Assembly: GCA_914767715.1 (NCBI GenBank) | Contig: OU612066.1 | Span: 377,001 to 441,000 of the forward strand | Reading direction: 5' to 3' | From: Membranipora membranacea | Lineage: Eukaryota > Bryozoa > Gymnolaemata > Cheilostomatida > Membraniporidae | Length of the DNA stretch: 64,000 bases | In this document: positions 37,835 through 49,910 of the stretch, in pieces | How the letters are laid out: each line of letters starts with the position of its first letter | How positions within the stretch are numbered: position 1 is the stretch's first letter | Notes under the pieces: generated by a model | Told to the model about the DNA's origin: nothing | The model's input: only the letters and a program-made list of their open reading frames with translations | Database searches by the model: none | Position numbers and translations under genes: made by a program

Positions 37835-38343
37835 GTCAATTTCAAGAGAAACAATAAAACCACAATAGGAAAAGTTCAGAAAGTAAATTTTAGACTTTTT
37901 TGTTTTGGCCTCCCTAAATTTTATTCAAGAAAAAGGGAAATCATAGCAGTATAACCTTACTGCGATCAATGATTTAAATCGGTAAGTTTGGTGAGCCTAT
38001 TGTGAATGGCAGCATAAGGATAACAGCCAATATTTGGAATAATGTAACATCTTAACTGGTGGCAAAAGTATCACAATGGAGTTGTAAGAGATGGCAACCA
38101 GAGCTTACAGAGAAGTAGATAATTAACAATAAAGAAAAGATGTGATAATACTAGATTGTCCTGTGAATATAGTTAGTAATAATTGTATTTGTTAGCAATT
38201 CGTTGAATGTCCAATTTGTGTGACCATCACAGAGAAATGTAAGTGTTTTAAACATAGCTAATGAAGTTTCGCAAGTCCATCCCCCTCTGCAACCTATTAA
38301 GAACATGTGATATTAGGAGGCTGTCTGTTCGCCTTGGCTGCTG

Positions 38344-38516
38344 GCGTGGGAGTATGTAGTAGGCCTTATCCTATGCCTACTCGCCGCGTGGGAGTATGTA
38401 GTAGGCCTTATCCTACGCCTACTCGCCGCGTGGGAGTATGTAGTAGGCCTTATCCTATGCCTACTCGCCGCGTGGGAGTATGTAGTAGGCCTTATCCTAT
38501 GCCTACTCGCCGCGTG
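38344..38516. repeat. 42-bp tandem repeat
   Basis: Four copies of a unit containing GTGGGAGTATGTAGTAGGCC and ACTCGCCGC, differing by single bases. Since 42 is a multiple of 3, all six frames tend to stay open; I do not consider those frames genes. Confidence 0.9.
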
Positions 38517-38659
38517 GCTACCTGAACAATATAAGTAGCCGCGTGACAAGGCTAACTAGACAGTCAGTGGCTCATATTATGTTGTTTTGATGAACTCTGA
38601 ACTTTATGATGCATAAAAATTTGCCAATGAGAACAGCTATGTCAGTGTAATACCTAGAT

Positions 38660-38718
38660 AATACCATTTGGGACAACATACCATATCCCAAACTACCATT
38701 GCCATAATGCCAAAATAT
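38660..38718. repeat. Degenerate short-repeat patch (ATAATGCCAAA type)
   Basis: ATACCATTTGGGACA, ATACCATATCCCAA, ACCATTGCCATAATGCCAAA are reverse-complement relatives of the GGTATTTTGGCATTATGG-type array at 44357-45445. Confidence 0.55.
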
Positions 38719-38787
38719 GTAACCAAAGGAGATCAAGCCACGCTGTATTTTTTTGGTTAGTTATTTTACAGCCGCGAGTTGCGTGGT

Positions 38788-38965
38788 CAGATTAGGAGGT
38801 GGTTTAGCTGGTTAGAGCCATCTCATTCATTCATCAAAGTATCTACATTTGTATTTTGGTGATCTCTGGGGTTTGTTGGGCCCCATGTGTACTGAAGGCT
38901 AGTGTGTGTTGCAGAAATTGCAGCCAAGTATTGCGCTGCCAACTCTGTGAGATATGGCATATTAA
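38788..38965 (+). mobile_element. Strongly diverged tRNA-derived SINE
   Basis: The head TTAGGAGGTGGTTTAGCTGG and TTAGAGCCATCTC matches the SINE family head. The body is eroded (GGGCCCCATGTGTACTG for GCCCCCAGGTGTGCTCC). Confidence 0.6.
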
Positions 38966-39394
38966 TTGACTCTTTAAATTTGACCAACTTTGTGTATTGG
39001 GGCTTCAAGGGTTTTGACTGGTCTTGGCTGATGCTATTACTGGCGTCGTGAAGACTAACATGATCAAACATAGTGTAGGAAAATTCTGTTCACGAGTTCA
39101 TGAGTATGCAGTAGTTTAGCATGAAAATACAATCTTTTTCAGTGCCAAGACACTGAAAAAGTGACAAATTTGATTTAACCTACACAAACATCTGATACAA
39201 GTCCATTTCTAGAACAGTCATAATGATTATCTTTGTATAGGATTTTTTTTTTATATCTTGTTTATAGCTTTCAACATGATACCAAGATATTTGGCAACAT
39301 ATTAAATCAGTGATTTTTGAAAATCATGTTTATATCAGCTAGAACGTCTAAAATCTATCAAAACCTTTATTCCTGAAAGCCTGATTGCCACACT

Positions 39395-39867
39395 CATTCA
39401 TGCCTTCATAACAAGTAGGCTTGTTTTCTGTAGCTCCTTCTTCTACGTCATTCAGAGTTCCTGTGCCAAATGTATTACAGGTACAAACCACTTTTCATCA
39501 GCCACCGAAGCCAGGGTTAAATTACACTTGCTGCCCATCAGGTCCTGATCTAGATTTCAGTTGCCAAAGCTGCTCGAACCACTCGTTTTAACATAGCCAA
39601 CACTCTTGGGAGCAATTTTTACACAAGATTAGTATGAGTGTGGAACTCCCTTCTATCCTCAGTTCGGAATTTCTCTTTTACTCCCTCTTCTAAGTTCCAC
39701 CCGAAAACCCAACTGTTCCGTGAGGCCTATAGCCCGTCTCCGAAGGTTTTATAGTGAATTTATAGGTATTATAGTGAATTTATTTTATCACATGTTCAAT
39801 ACTGAGAATTCATTATTTCTGAACAATGATTTCTGAGCGTTTTATAAATAAACTTTATTATTATTAT
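39395..39867 (+). mobile_element. 3' fragment of a LINE (CR1/L2-like)
   Basis: The plus strand around 39630-39750 translates to VWNSLLSSVRNFSFTPSSKF and then HPKTQLFREAYSP, the C-terminal motif (WN.LP..v....s...FK..lk..LF..ay) of CR1/L2-type reverse-transcriptase ORFs. Stops interrupt it. It ends in a TTATTATTATT tail at 39857-39867, as in 3' ends of such elements. Confidence 0.65.
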
Positions 39868-40924
39868 TGACCAATGAATATAAGTTGTGTGTCGCACAGG
39901 ACTAAAAATTAGTAATAATTCACGTTTGAAAAGAATATTCTGTATAAATTGTGTTGCTGCGGAGTTAACACTACCAATGAGCACAAGCAAGCTCAAGTCC
40001 ATCATAAAAACATGTTTGAGTAGTTTTTGTTCTCCACTGAGAATCAAATGTGAAACTAAACGGAAAAAGTGGGGTGCTTGCCCAAGGAGTTAGAGACAAC
40101 TCCTTGGCTCGACTAAAATTAAAATGTGAACCTGGGCAGCCGCTAGATTTTTCATGACCATCGTTACCAGAGCATAATTTAGTGTCCTGTACGCCGACCT
40201 GAGTGTTTCAACACTGGTGGGTTATATTGTGGCATACACATCGGTATAAGAGAATTTTGCTCTACACTACAATATTCACACATTTCGTTATATTATTACG
40301 AAGTTAAATTTACACAAGGTATGTTAGTTTTCGGTCCCATGCGTAACAAAATAATTTAACTTTTGCCAATGATTTCAAATTTTGTGGCAAAGGTTCTGTA
40401 AAACAAGATCTTTCCTGTGTATTACAGCTTAGATGCTTGTGCTATCTGAATGATTATTGTCAGATTTTTCATTGTAAATAGAACGTAATTTTGTGTCCTG
40501 CGCATATCACCCAGTCCGCTACAGGTGGTTGTACATAAAAAATTCTACACATTCTCATTAACTGGAAGCAAAAGAATCAAACTCATTGCATGTCTATTCG
40601 AGAAAAAGAAAAATTGTGCCTAGTAACACCACATTTTAAATGAAACGGCTTTGTAAATTGGCTTTTATACCTTCGCGTAGAAAAAAAAAGTATGTTGAAT
40701 GTGTACATGGTCGGATGAGATGTAAAAAACTTATCTATATCCTCATTATCATATACCAAATTTACAACATGAGATTCAACCTTGAACATTCTGATTGTCA
40801 CAAACCTCTATAAAATGCATGAGTCAAGACTTGGCTTTCGAATAAAAGTTGGTAATAATCCAGAGGTATTTGTCATATTATTCTAGAAAATAGTTTGGAA
40901 ATATTTGTTACAAGTCACTACCTC

Positions 40925-41035
40925 TCAGTTTTTGAACCACATCGAACCCGAGACATCATCGAAATTGAACGAAGAAACTTTATGACTTGCATAGTGAAGG
41001 GGACGGCTCTAAGCAGCTGAGCCACCTCCTACTCT
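40925..41035 (-). mobile_element. SINE head fragment
   Basis: GCAGCTGAGCCACCTCCTACTC is the reverse complement of the SINE head. The B-box-like TTTGAACCACATCGAACCCG lies to its left. Eroded copy. Confidence 0.5.
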
Positions 41036-41184
41036 AACCAATTGCTCTAACAGATTTAGGTTGCGCCGGGGATAGGCTGCATCTAATCGTGCTCTGTGCT
41101 TTTAGTTGATTACGCTGATCAAATCTTGGACTTTAACTCTAAAAACACACTGGCAGATAGCTATCGACGCTGCCGATCCACTCA

Positions 41185-44100
41185 TATATGTCGGATAGAC
41201 ATACTATCTACAGCAGAGAAGATATACTTAACTTAAAAAAACTGCAACAGCAATGGATTTCAAATTATCAACAAACAGATCTTAGACACCATATCTCAAA
41301 CTGGTGCAATTAAAGGATTAGCCACTAACAGCAGACAATACACAACAACTAAGAATGGATTACACTCAAAGAAAACTAAACGAGGCTGCAGAGCTGGCAA
41401 ACATAAAACTAGACAACCCACTCAACAATGGACACCAGATCCAATATCTGCACCGATAGCTAAGAAAACCTCACAGAGCCATCCTGTCGTTCAACACACA
41501 AACTGCAGGTCACTTAATAACAACAACATTCCAGTATCGCTAATAAAGAAAAGAAATGTCACCGACACACCCAGCCTGCTCTATACTAATTGCAGGTCTT
41601 TAAACACTTGGAAACTTGCAGGCGTGCAGGTTTACGTTGAAATACACAAACCAAGCTTTATTTGTCTAACAGAGACATGGCTCAACAATGACAAACAGCA
41701 AACTGTTAATATCGATGGATATAAAACCCACTTTTGCCACAGGATAAATAGAATAGGAGGAGGTGCAGGGATTTTCTTGCACGACCATCTCGATGCAACA
41801 ACTATATCCTCAGAAACATCCAGCACTTTCTCTGCAATCTGGGTAAAAATAGACATCAAATCTTACTCCCCTATTATAGTTGGCTGTTTGTACCATCCAC
41901 CTGATGCTGAGCAGTCAAAAACACAACACTATTTGTCGACTACACTATTGAAGTTGCATAAGAAGTACCCAGTGTCAAAGTTCCTCATAACTGGTGATTT
42001 TAATAAATTACCTGTAGAAGATCTATTGGAGCAATTCAACCTGCATGACCTGGTAAATTTCCCTACTCGAGGAAACAACAAATTAGACCTTGTGTTAACT
42101 GATGTAGAGTAATACAATGTAGCTGAAAAATTATCTCCACTCGGTGACAATGATCACTGCCGTGTACTACTGAATGGACAGCCAGCAAAGCGCAAACGTT
42201 ACATCCCAGTAAAACAACGCCTCATCACTCCAGGTCGCAAGAATGAGTTCCTGGTTTCATTAGCACAACATAATTCGAGTAGTGTTCTCAACGAGCAAAA
42301 TGTTCACCAACAGGTTGTTAATCTACACGAATCTATCGATCAGCTCCTTAAAAGCATTGTCCGTACCAGACTAAAAAACATGAGCGACAGGACAAGCCGC
42401 CCTGGATAACTGCAGACATTGAGAAAACCATTGCAGCCAGGGGCAAAGCATACCGCAAAGGCAGTTCCGGTTACAAGCAGCTCAAGGCGACGGTTCAGCA
42501 AATGGTTCGAACTAACAAGAGGAAGTTTGTGAGCAAACAGCTGAATGACAACAAAAATGCTATAAAGTGGTGGGCAACTGTAAAAAACCTCACAACCAAC
42601 AACGAAAGCAGCCATTCAACCAATACAACAACGGTAATAGAAGATAAATGTCTATCTGACTCTGATGTGGCCAAAAACCTCAATTCATATTTCAAAAGCG
42701 TTGGGGGAGAAGCAAGAAAAGAATCCCCACCTGTCACACCCTCGTCATATACTCCTCTACAACACATCAGTCTGGGTGAGATAAAAATACTGCTCAGTAA
42801 AATCGACCGTACCAAGGCATGTAACACTCTAGATTTTCCATCCTGGGTGTCAATAGACGGATGTGAAGACATGTGTATACCGGTACAACATATAATCAAT
42901 ACGATGCTAAACTGTGTGGAGTATCCGGATATCTGGAAGAGAGCGGAAGTAAAACCACTGCCTAAAACCAAACAGCTTAGCCAATACAAAGATTATCGGC
43001 CTATATCCTTGTTATTCCATCTCGGAAAACTGGCTGAACAGATCATGATCAACAAAATGCGAGCTAAACTGCAGCAAATAATTGAGCCGACGCAGTATGC
43101 ATATCAGGAGAAAGTAGGCACCATTGACGCGATACTCCAGCTTGTCGATGACATAACAGCAGATCTCGACAAATTCAAACCAAATATATCCAACTAGCAT
43201 CATTGGACTTTTCCAAAGCCTTTGATCGGCTGCAACCATCCATAGTACTGCAGAAAATGAGCGACCACGAACTCCAACCCCGGATTATCAGACTTATAGC
43301 AGACTTCCTGAAAAGACGCAAGCAGTGTGTGAAATTCAACAGCTCCACTTCAGAATACATTGACATAAATGTTTCAGCTCCACAGGGCACAAAACTTGGG
43401 CCCATATTATGGCTCATATACATTAACGATCTCCTGGTTCCTGAATTCAAAACTGTCAAGTACGCAGATGATAGCACTTTTTATTTAAGAGTTAGTGACC
43501 CTGATAGCCATTCAATTGTACAGGCCATTGAACAAACTGCTCTATGGTCAGCAAACAATCATAATATGCTCTTGAATGCTGACAAGACGGTTATTATGAA
43601 TTTTTATTTGAACTATTTACAAGAACACCGAAATCCAGTATTATTTGAGAATAGCAGCATCCATCCCTAACAAGTGATGAAATTTGTAGGCATCTACATT
43701 GATGACCACCTGACTTTTATTCCATATACTATACTATATTATATTATACTATAATCAAAAGCTGCAACTCTAAGTTATTCTTAATGAGACAACTCAAAAG
43801 ATTGGGAATGTCCTCGACTGGCTCATGTAATTTCTACTGTGCTAACATTAGATCAGTTCTCAGCTATGGTGCACCAGTTTTTTATCAATTTTTATCAGAC
43901 ACTACCAAATCAAAGCTTGAGCATGTTCGAAACACTGCCACCAGAATTATTTTCCCTTATGCACCATATGGCAATAGGCTGGATATGCTGGATTTGATTC
44001 CACTTAATGATTTTATTATACGTCAATCTACCACACATTTTAGTAAGGTGGCCAACAGCTGTGCACATCCGCTACATGATTTATAATCATTTTTAATAAT

Positions 44101-44312
44101 TCCAAGAGATCCTCTAGGTGCCATACTGTTTTTAGGCCTAGGAAAGCAAGGACAGAGAAGAGGAATAGCAGTTTTTTTACATTTTATATGAATTACTTTA
44201 ACTCTGGACACAAATTTTAGTTTTTTTTAATGCTGTAAACATTCAAGTACTATCATTGATGCTTCCCACTTCAAAGGATAATTATGAATGTAAAAATAAA
44301 CTCAACTCAACA
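41185..44312 (+). pseudogene. Degraded non-LTR retrotransposon (CR1/jockey-like LINE), ORF2
   Basis: The order is as in ORF2 of CR1/jockey-type LINEs. A start region MSDRHTIYSREDILNLKKL (41190) comes first. An APE-type endonuclease follows, with CLTETWLN, GGGAGIFLHD, GCLYHPPD, ITGDFN, and a domain end at ~42110. Then comes a reverse transcriptase with YRPISLL, LDFSKAFDRL, SAPQGTKLGPILWLIYINDL and the catalytic KYADDST (43460). A C-terminal part contains IRSVLSYGAPVFY. It is dead: a frameshift near 41310, a TAA at 42110, and further frameshifts or stops near 42408, 43185, 43668 and beyond. The 3' end near 44312 shows AACTCAACTCAAC, compatible with the short terminal repeats of this clade. No target-site duplication was identified. 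Confidence 0.88.
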
Positions 44313-44356
44313 GAGCATCTCGCAACTGTAATACAACTAACAGTCAAAAAAATATA

Positions 44357-44516
44357 GCGTGGCTTATGGCAATGGTATTTTGGGATGTAGTATGATGTCT
44401 CATGTGGTATTATGTCCAATCCGGCGTTATATCCACTGGTATTGTGACACTACTGGCATTTTGCACAACTGGTATTTTGGCATTGGTATAGTATGCAGTG
44501 GTGTTATCACCTATGG
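44357..44516. repeat. Degenerate short tandem repeat, left part
   Basis: About ten imperfect units of ~16 bp around GGTATTTTGGCA / GGCATTTTGCACAACT. The array resumes after the hAT element at 45367, so the two parts were one before insertion. Confidence 0.75.
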
Positions 44517-45366
44517 CAGCTGTGGGCAACCTGCGGCCTTTTTGCCGGTGATGCCTAATGGGTAATATTTTGCGGCCTAATTGTGGCCTTATGCCTGTAA
44601 AACTTTTTATACATTAATTTCGATTCCCATTTTTTATGTGGAGAACCAAGTATGCATAGCGCCCTGTAAGCTCAAGATATGTATCTGTATTATGCATGTA
44701 GCTAAGCTTCCCAGCCACTCTTACTACTTTATCAAGTTGTTGTCCTTTCGAAATAACACAAAACGGTGACCTTAGAATGTTAAAATTACAAGTTTCTCTA
44801 ACATTATAGTAATTTTTGTTTTGCAACCAGTCTCTGTGGACAAAAATTCCCTTTGTGACAAGTGCTCCTGCGTTGTGGCTGAAATGTTCCTTATTGAATT
44901 CTTCATTTCACAATCATTTGCAAAAATTTCCCTCCTTTGAGAGAGGGCAGAAGCTGTAAGGTGAAAACTTTGATAGGACACGAAAAATATTTTAAAAAAA
45001 ATTTTTGCTCCGCGAAAATACTTCCTTCTCCATCAAAACAGTCCTTTATGAGCTTTATTTATAATTTAACCCCTGGGAGGGCGCTACAGCACCCCTCTTG
45101 CACCCACCCTGCGCTTTGTCATACACATGAAACATGGGGATACAGACATGTACACAATCAAATCATGAGGTAAAATGACATCACAAAACTCAAGAAGATC
45201 AGATAAACCAGAAATTCTGCTGAGTTGATGGTTTTTGAAACATACTGCAGGAAGTGCCAAAATTGCTACTCCAGTTCCAATTTTATCCCTGAAAGATATG
45301 TTGCGGCCTTTTGAGTTGAGCCGGCGTAAAATGTGGCCTTTTTCAAGAAAAGGTTGCCCACCCATG
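44517..45366. mobile_element. Non-autonomous hAT-type transposon with 8-bp TSD
   Basis: The left end CAGCTGTGGGCAACCTGCGG and the reverse complement of the right end CATGGGTGGGCAACCTTTTC form imperfect hAT-like termini (CA..GGTGGGCAACC). ACCTATGG occurs directly on both sides (44509-44516 and 45367-45374), the 8-bp duplication typical of hAT. TGCGGCC-type subterminal motifs recur at both ends. 850 bp, no transposase. Confidence 0.9.
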
Positions 45367-45446
45367 ACCTATGGTATTATGGCCATGGCATTATGTCACT
45401 GGCATTTTGTCCCAGTGGCATTTTGACCATGGCATTATGGCCGGGT
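45367..45446. repeat. Degenerate short tandem repeat, right part
   Basis: GGTATTATGGCCATGGCATTATGTCACTGG-like units, continuing the array at 44357-44516 without loss of phase apart from the duplicated target. Confidence 0.75.
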
Positions 45447-45907
45447 ACCCACGTACTCTTGTTTTGCATTCAAATTGCTTAAGAGGGTTTTGGGATGCTC
45501 CAAGAACAAATTTAAAAATTGAGGCGGGTTTTAAGTCCTTCTGAGCTGAGATGCCATGAACATGTCGAGTTTTCATATGACCAATACCCCTCCGCAACCA
45601 AATTAGCACATGCTTGATAGCGTTTTGCCCATATTTGTTCAGGGGCATATTTCTAGGGGGCCATGGCGCTGAAGGATACCTGATATATTTCAGGTTTGAA
45701 TGTATTGATGAACTCAAGAAATTATACCTAGCAGAAATTTGCCAATGAAAACAGGTACATCAGTATAATCCTGTCATAATCCCTAAACATAACACAAGGG
45801 GGCCCTCCTTAGCACTGGCTATTGATATACATGAATTCAGTCAATGTGTATTAATGACACTTAGGTCAATTTTAGGTTTTTTTTTTCAAAATTGACCTAC
45901 TGAAAAA

Positions 45908-46140
45908 GGAGTAGGAGGTAGCTCAGTTGGTTAGAGCGCCTGCCCTTAAACGCGCAAGCGTTGGAGGTCCTGGGTTCGAATCCCGCTGCAGTCTACTGAC
46001 TACTGGGCTCATATGACGCCCCAGGAGTGCTCCGACCTGCCTGCAAACTGAGAGAAGCTTGGTGCCGAATACGGCGGCCGCGCCCTTAAGGCACTGATAT
46101 TTCTCAGTCCTCGGATGGAGACAACACTTGCGATTTTAAC
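45908..46140 (+). mobile_element. tRNA-derived SINE, copy 3
   Basis: The best-preserved tRNA-like head: GTAGCTCAGTTGGTTAGAGC (A box) and GGGTTCGAATCCCGCTGC (B box). It is followed by GCTCCGACCTGCCTGCAAAC and a diverged 3' part (TTTCTCAGTCCTCGGATGGA). Confidence 0.85.
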
Positions 46141-46189
46141 CCACATTTTTAACCTACCTATGAATACACCGCTGAGTGTATTGTCTAGG

Positions 46190-46555
46190 TTTATGATCAT
46201 AACGAACCCGCCCCATTTTTCCAATGTCATTTTCCAACCAAGCCATTTTCCCACCTCCCGTTATCCCACTCTGCTGTTTTCCCATCTGGACATTATCCCA
46301 ACAAGCCATTATCCCACCTGGTTGATTTCCCACTGTGCCATTTTCCCACCTGGATTTTTTCCAACAAATCTAGTTGTCCACCTGGACGTTTTCCCACCAA
46401 TCCATTTTCCACCTAGATATTTTCTCAACGAGCTATTTTCCCACCAGACCGTTTTCCCACCAAATAATTTTCCCAACAGGAAATTTTCCCACTAAACAAT
46501 ATTCCCACTAAACAATTTTCCCATCAGGACAATTTACCACAGTGCCGATGTCCCA
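46190..46555. repeat. Degenerate 16-bp repeat arm (TTTTCCCACC), left
   Basis: About 22 imperfect units such as ATTTTCCCACCAGACC, GTTTTCCCACCAAT, ATTATCCCACCTGG. The inverted counterpart is at 49911-50478. Confidence 0.85.
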
Positions 46556-48475
46556 CAACAAAAACATTTAGCTGCACAGTTTTCCTTCGTAACCTTTTTT
46601 TTAAGGCTATGCTGTTCACATTGTACAAATTTTCACATCCAGCCATCACTGGAGGAAGTAGCTTTGGAAATGGAAATGTGACTTTTCAGTAGCGGGTTGA
46701 TTTTGATCTGAGCTTTTTATTACACAAGTTAGTCCAAGTGGTTGATTTCATCAAAATTGCCTCCTTGTTATAAACTACTTTCAAAACAAATTAATGGTGC
46801 CTATGCCAATTCTCAAAGGTTTTGAGCCATTTAATCATCGTCCGAGATGAAGAGATTATCATATTAATGGTTATTGTACATATCACTCTACAAAATTAAG
46901 CTTACATCATATGTTATCCGCCACATGGCTTTCGGTAAAGATTGTTTCACTGGTCTACAAGCTTTCATCAATCAACCACCAAACAATGTAAAAAAAATTC
47001 TCACTCTATTTTCATATTCATGCAAACGATCCTTTCCGAGATGACGATGAATATTGTTCAAGTTACAACAATTATTTGCTTCCTGCTTTTACCATATCAA
47101 CAGTTTGAAACATTAGAATTGTTTCCACTTATAAAAAGAAAGGACAACTACCTGCAATACTAAATGCACTTGGTGATCACCAATGAGCGTGAACAATTGA
47201 ACATATTTGATTGAAGAATCTATGCTGATAAATAAGGGTAGCTATTTTAAGCAGACAAGGCATAGATGGTACTTGGTTAATATTATACTTGTAAACCAAA
47301 GACTGAGCTTTTGTAAGCATATCTATAGACAATTTGGTTGTATGCTCTGTCCACATTATCTAATCAATTAGAATATTGTTAAGATTATGGCATCACAACA
47401 TGCTGTTACTCCTTGCTGTAACGCATACTATTTATTTGTTTCATGTTGAAGGTTTCTACTCAGTGAAATTTCTATTGAACACGGAAACATAACATAAAAA
47501 TACGACTAACAAAGTTATGGATTGAGTAAAAATGTAAATTAAACAGTCAACCTGTGCACCTTCTTTGCAAGTTCAAAGGGATCTAAGGCAAGTATAAATA
47601 CCAAAAATGTGATAATTATTCGAAACATTTCAAAGACAATGTTCAGCCTTTCATGTTAACCCTCACTACAGGACTTGGAGGGGTTCTAGTATTGTATATC
47701 GATGCAGTCTGAAAACCAAAACCGTCACCGCGTGACAAGGCTATTGTCGTTCAACTTAGGTATTTTCTGTTTTTTTAGGTTGATAAACTTGACAAAGCTT
47801 AAAAATTAGGTAATTGAAAAAATTCCATTTGCAAAATCTTGTCATTATAGCACTGCTTTTTGCCTCCAGCTGTTAAAAAATAGTAAAAGGAAACCCCATC
47901 TTCAACAGGGGACAAATTCTCCTGAGACAATTACAGACCTGAATTACTATTTTATAATTTTTTTCTCTAAATGCATTTACCACAAAATTATTCAACCATA
48001 AAATATTATAGAGGAAATTATTGACATGTGGTACAATTGACAGTGCCCTTAGACTATCGGAATTATATTTACACCAGTGAGTTATATTTGTTAAAATTGT
48101 GAACTTAGCCCAATATCGAAATAGGATTTTCCCTAACAATAAATATCAACTGGCTCCTCTATCGCATTAGGAGATCATCAGACAACAACTGTAACTGAAC
48201 GTCATGCTGCAGTTGGAAAATTTGTGAGCAATGTCAAACCATCCTCTCCGCTCGTGCTCACTCCTTGTTGGTGACTTAATATTGATTAAATGCAGAATAA
48301 TATTTAGTCTTCTCTTCAGAAGCGATTTGAAAACCAATAATTTTAACAATTTCATCCAACAAGAATTGGCGAAACAAAAATACATATTTGAGATCAGGTT
48401 CTTTTTAAAATTACAAATCCGCATATCAGGTCATGCACCCTAGAATTTGATCATATCACATCTGGTGTGTGCAGG

Positions 48476-49562
48476 GGATTGGAATGAACGTACGCTTGAA
48501 TGAACGCCGACGGGACTGAAATTAGCTGGAATGAACGTAGACAGGTATGAAAGTCGAAAATCCTGGAATGAATGTAGAAAGTGCTGATTGAAAGTCGACT
48601 AGATTAGTATATAGAATCAATGCAAGAGCAACTCTCCAAAATAATTGTGTAAATTAATGATGATCCTTCACAAAGGCAGTCACATCTGTTTATGATGATG
48701 GTTACTAAATTTCTGATGGCTAGATGGAATCAAGCAGGAATTTAGTGCAAAAACTGAAATGTTAATGAAATACTGAAAGGGAAACAGTGACCCTTTGCAT
48801 ATTTCATCAGCAAAACGATGGTCAAGCATTAAAGAAATCAGGTGCAACTAATGAATCGTAGTAGTTTACACCTTGGTTCACTGTTATCTGTGAACATTCA
48901 TTTTTTTTAACTCGGTAATTGTGACAGTGCACATTGATTGTTTTCCCTGCACGCTGTCCACCAGTCGTCATTTATCGAAATAGCTAACTCGTATCACCAA
49001 TGTGGTACAGTTATCTGTTATGTCTGTGACAAGAACATAAAGATGTGTTGTTATCTATCACCTATGTACATTGTATGGACACATACCAAAATCAAAATCA
49101 ATTCAATCAATGACGTCATATCAACTGCTAGTTTTTTAGCCGACTGTCAAGTCCCATCACTGTCAGAGATTTTTAATCGAGTTTTTAAAAACCGACCCAG
49201 CTTGTCAACACCGGCTACCGTTACCGGTAGGTACCAAACATAATAAATAAATATAAATAGTACCAAATGGGCAGCATATGTGGTTTGGCATGGCAATATT
49301 GAATTACCGTAGCATAATCATAAATTATAAATTTTAACCAAAACCTTGATTGTTCATAAGATGTATGCTAGTTTTCATAACAAAAATATTTTGGGGAGTT
49401 GCTCTCCTGTTGACTCTTTATACCAACTAATGCAGTTGGCGTTCAATCCAGCACCTTGTAAGTTAATTCAAGGATTTTCGACTTTCATACCAGACTACGT
49501 TCATTCCAGTTAGTTTAGTTCAATCCTTTTGACATTTGTTCCAGCCGATGTTCATTCTAAGA
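48476..49562. mobile_element. Inverted-repeat element with GGAATGAACGTA arms
   Basis: The left arm (48476-48600) has repeated GGAATGAACGTA-like words and GGTATGAAAGTCGAAAATCC. The right arm (49440-49562) has the inverse, GGATTTTCGACTTTCATACC and CTACGTTCATTCCAG. The interior of ~840 bp has no recognisable protein. It is nested within the 46.2-50.5-kb structure. Confidence 0.75.
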
Positions 49563-49910
49563 TTCTGTGAGCATCTTCTGTTTACAAACAAGCGCCCCCA
49601 TAAATCTGACAACAGTTCCTTATGTGAACACATCTATGTGTTATTACAATGAATTGTACAAGAGAAAAGTTGTGAAAAATCATGAGAAAACTGTTCAAGT
49701 TATCATTTTCATAACTTTTAAAAGCATTTTTATCACCAAATGTCATAGAGTTTGGGATTCTAGAATAAAAAAAGGAACTGCAACGATATTTTTTTTCTGA
49801 CAAGACTATAACACTACTTTCAATTAACATTTTTAATGCCTGAAAACGAGCAGAAGAAAAAGAAACAAAAAATAGAGAGAAGCTACCAGCGTTTATTTGA
49901 AAAGAATAAT

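Noticed and set aside
45908-45995. A tRNA gene
   Set aside because: A and B boxes are present but the ends do not pair as an acceptor stem, and the same head with the same non-tRNA body recurs at several sites, so it is a SINE head.
46115-46495. 126-codon frame with FPT/FSH repeats
   Set aside because: A read-through of the degenerate TTTTCCCACC repeat arm, not a protein.
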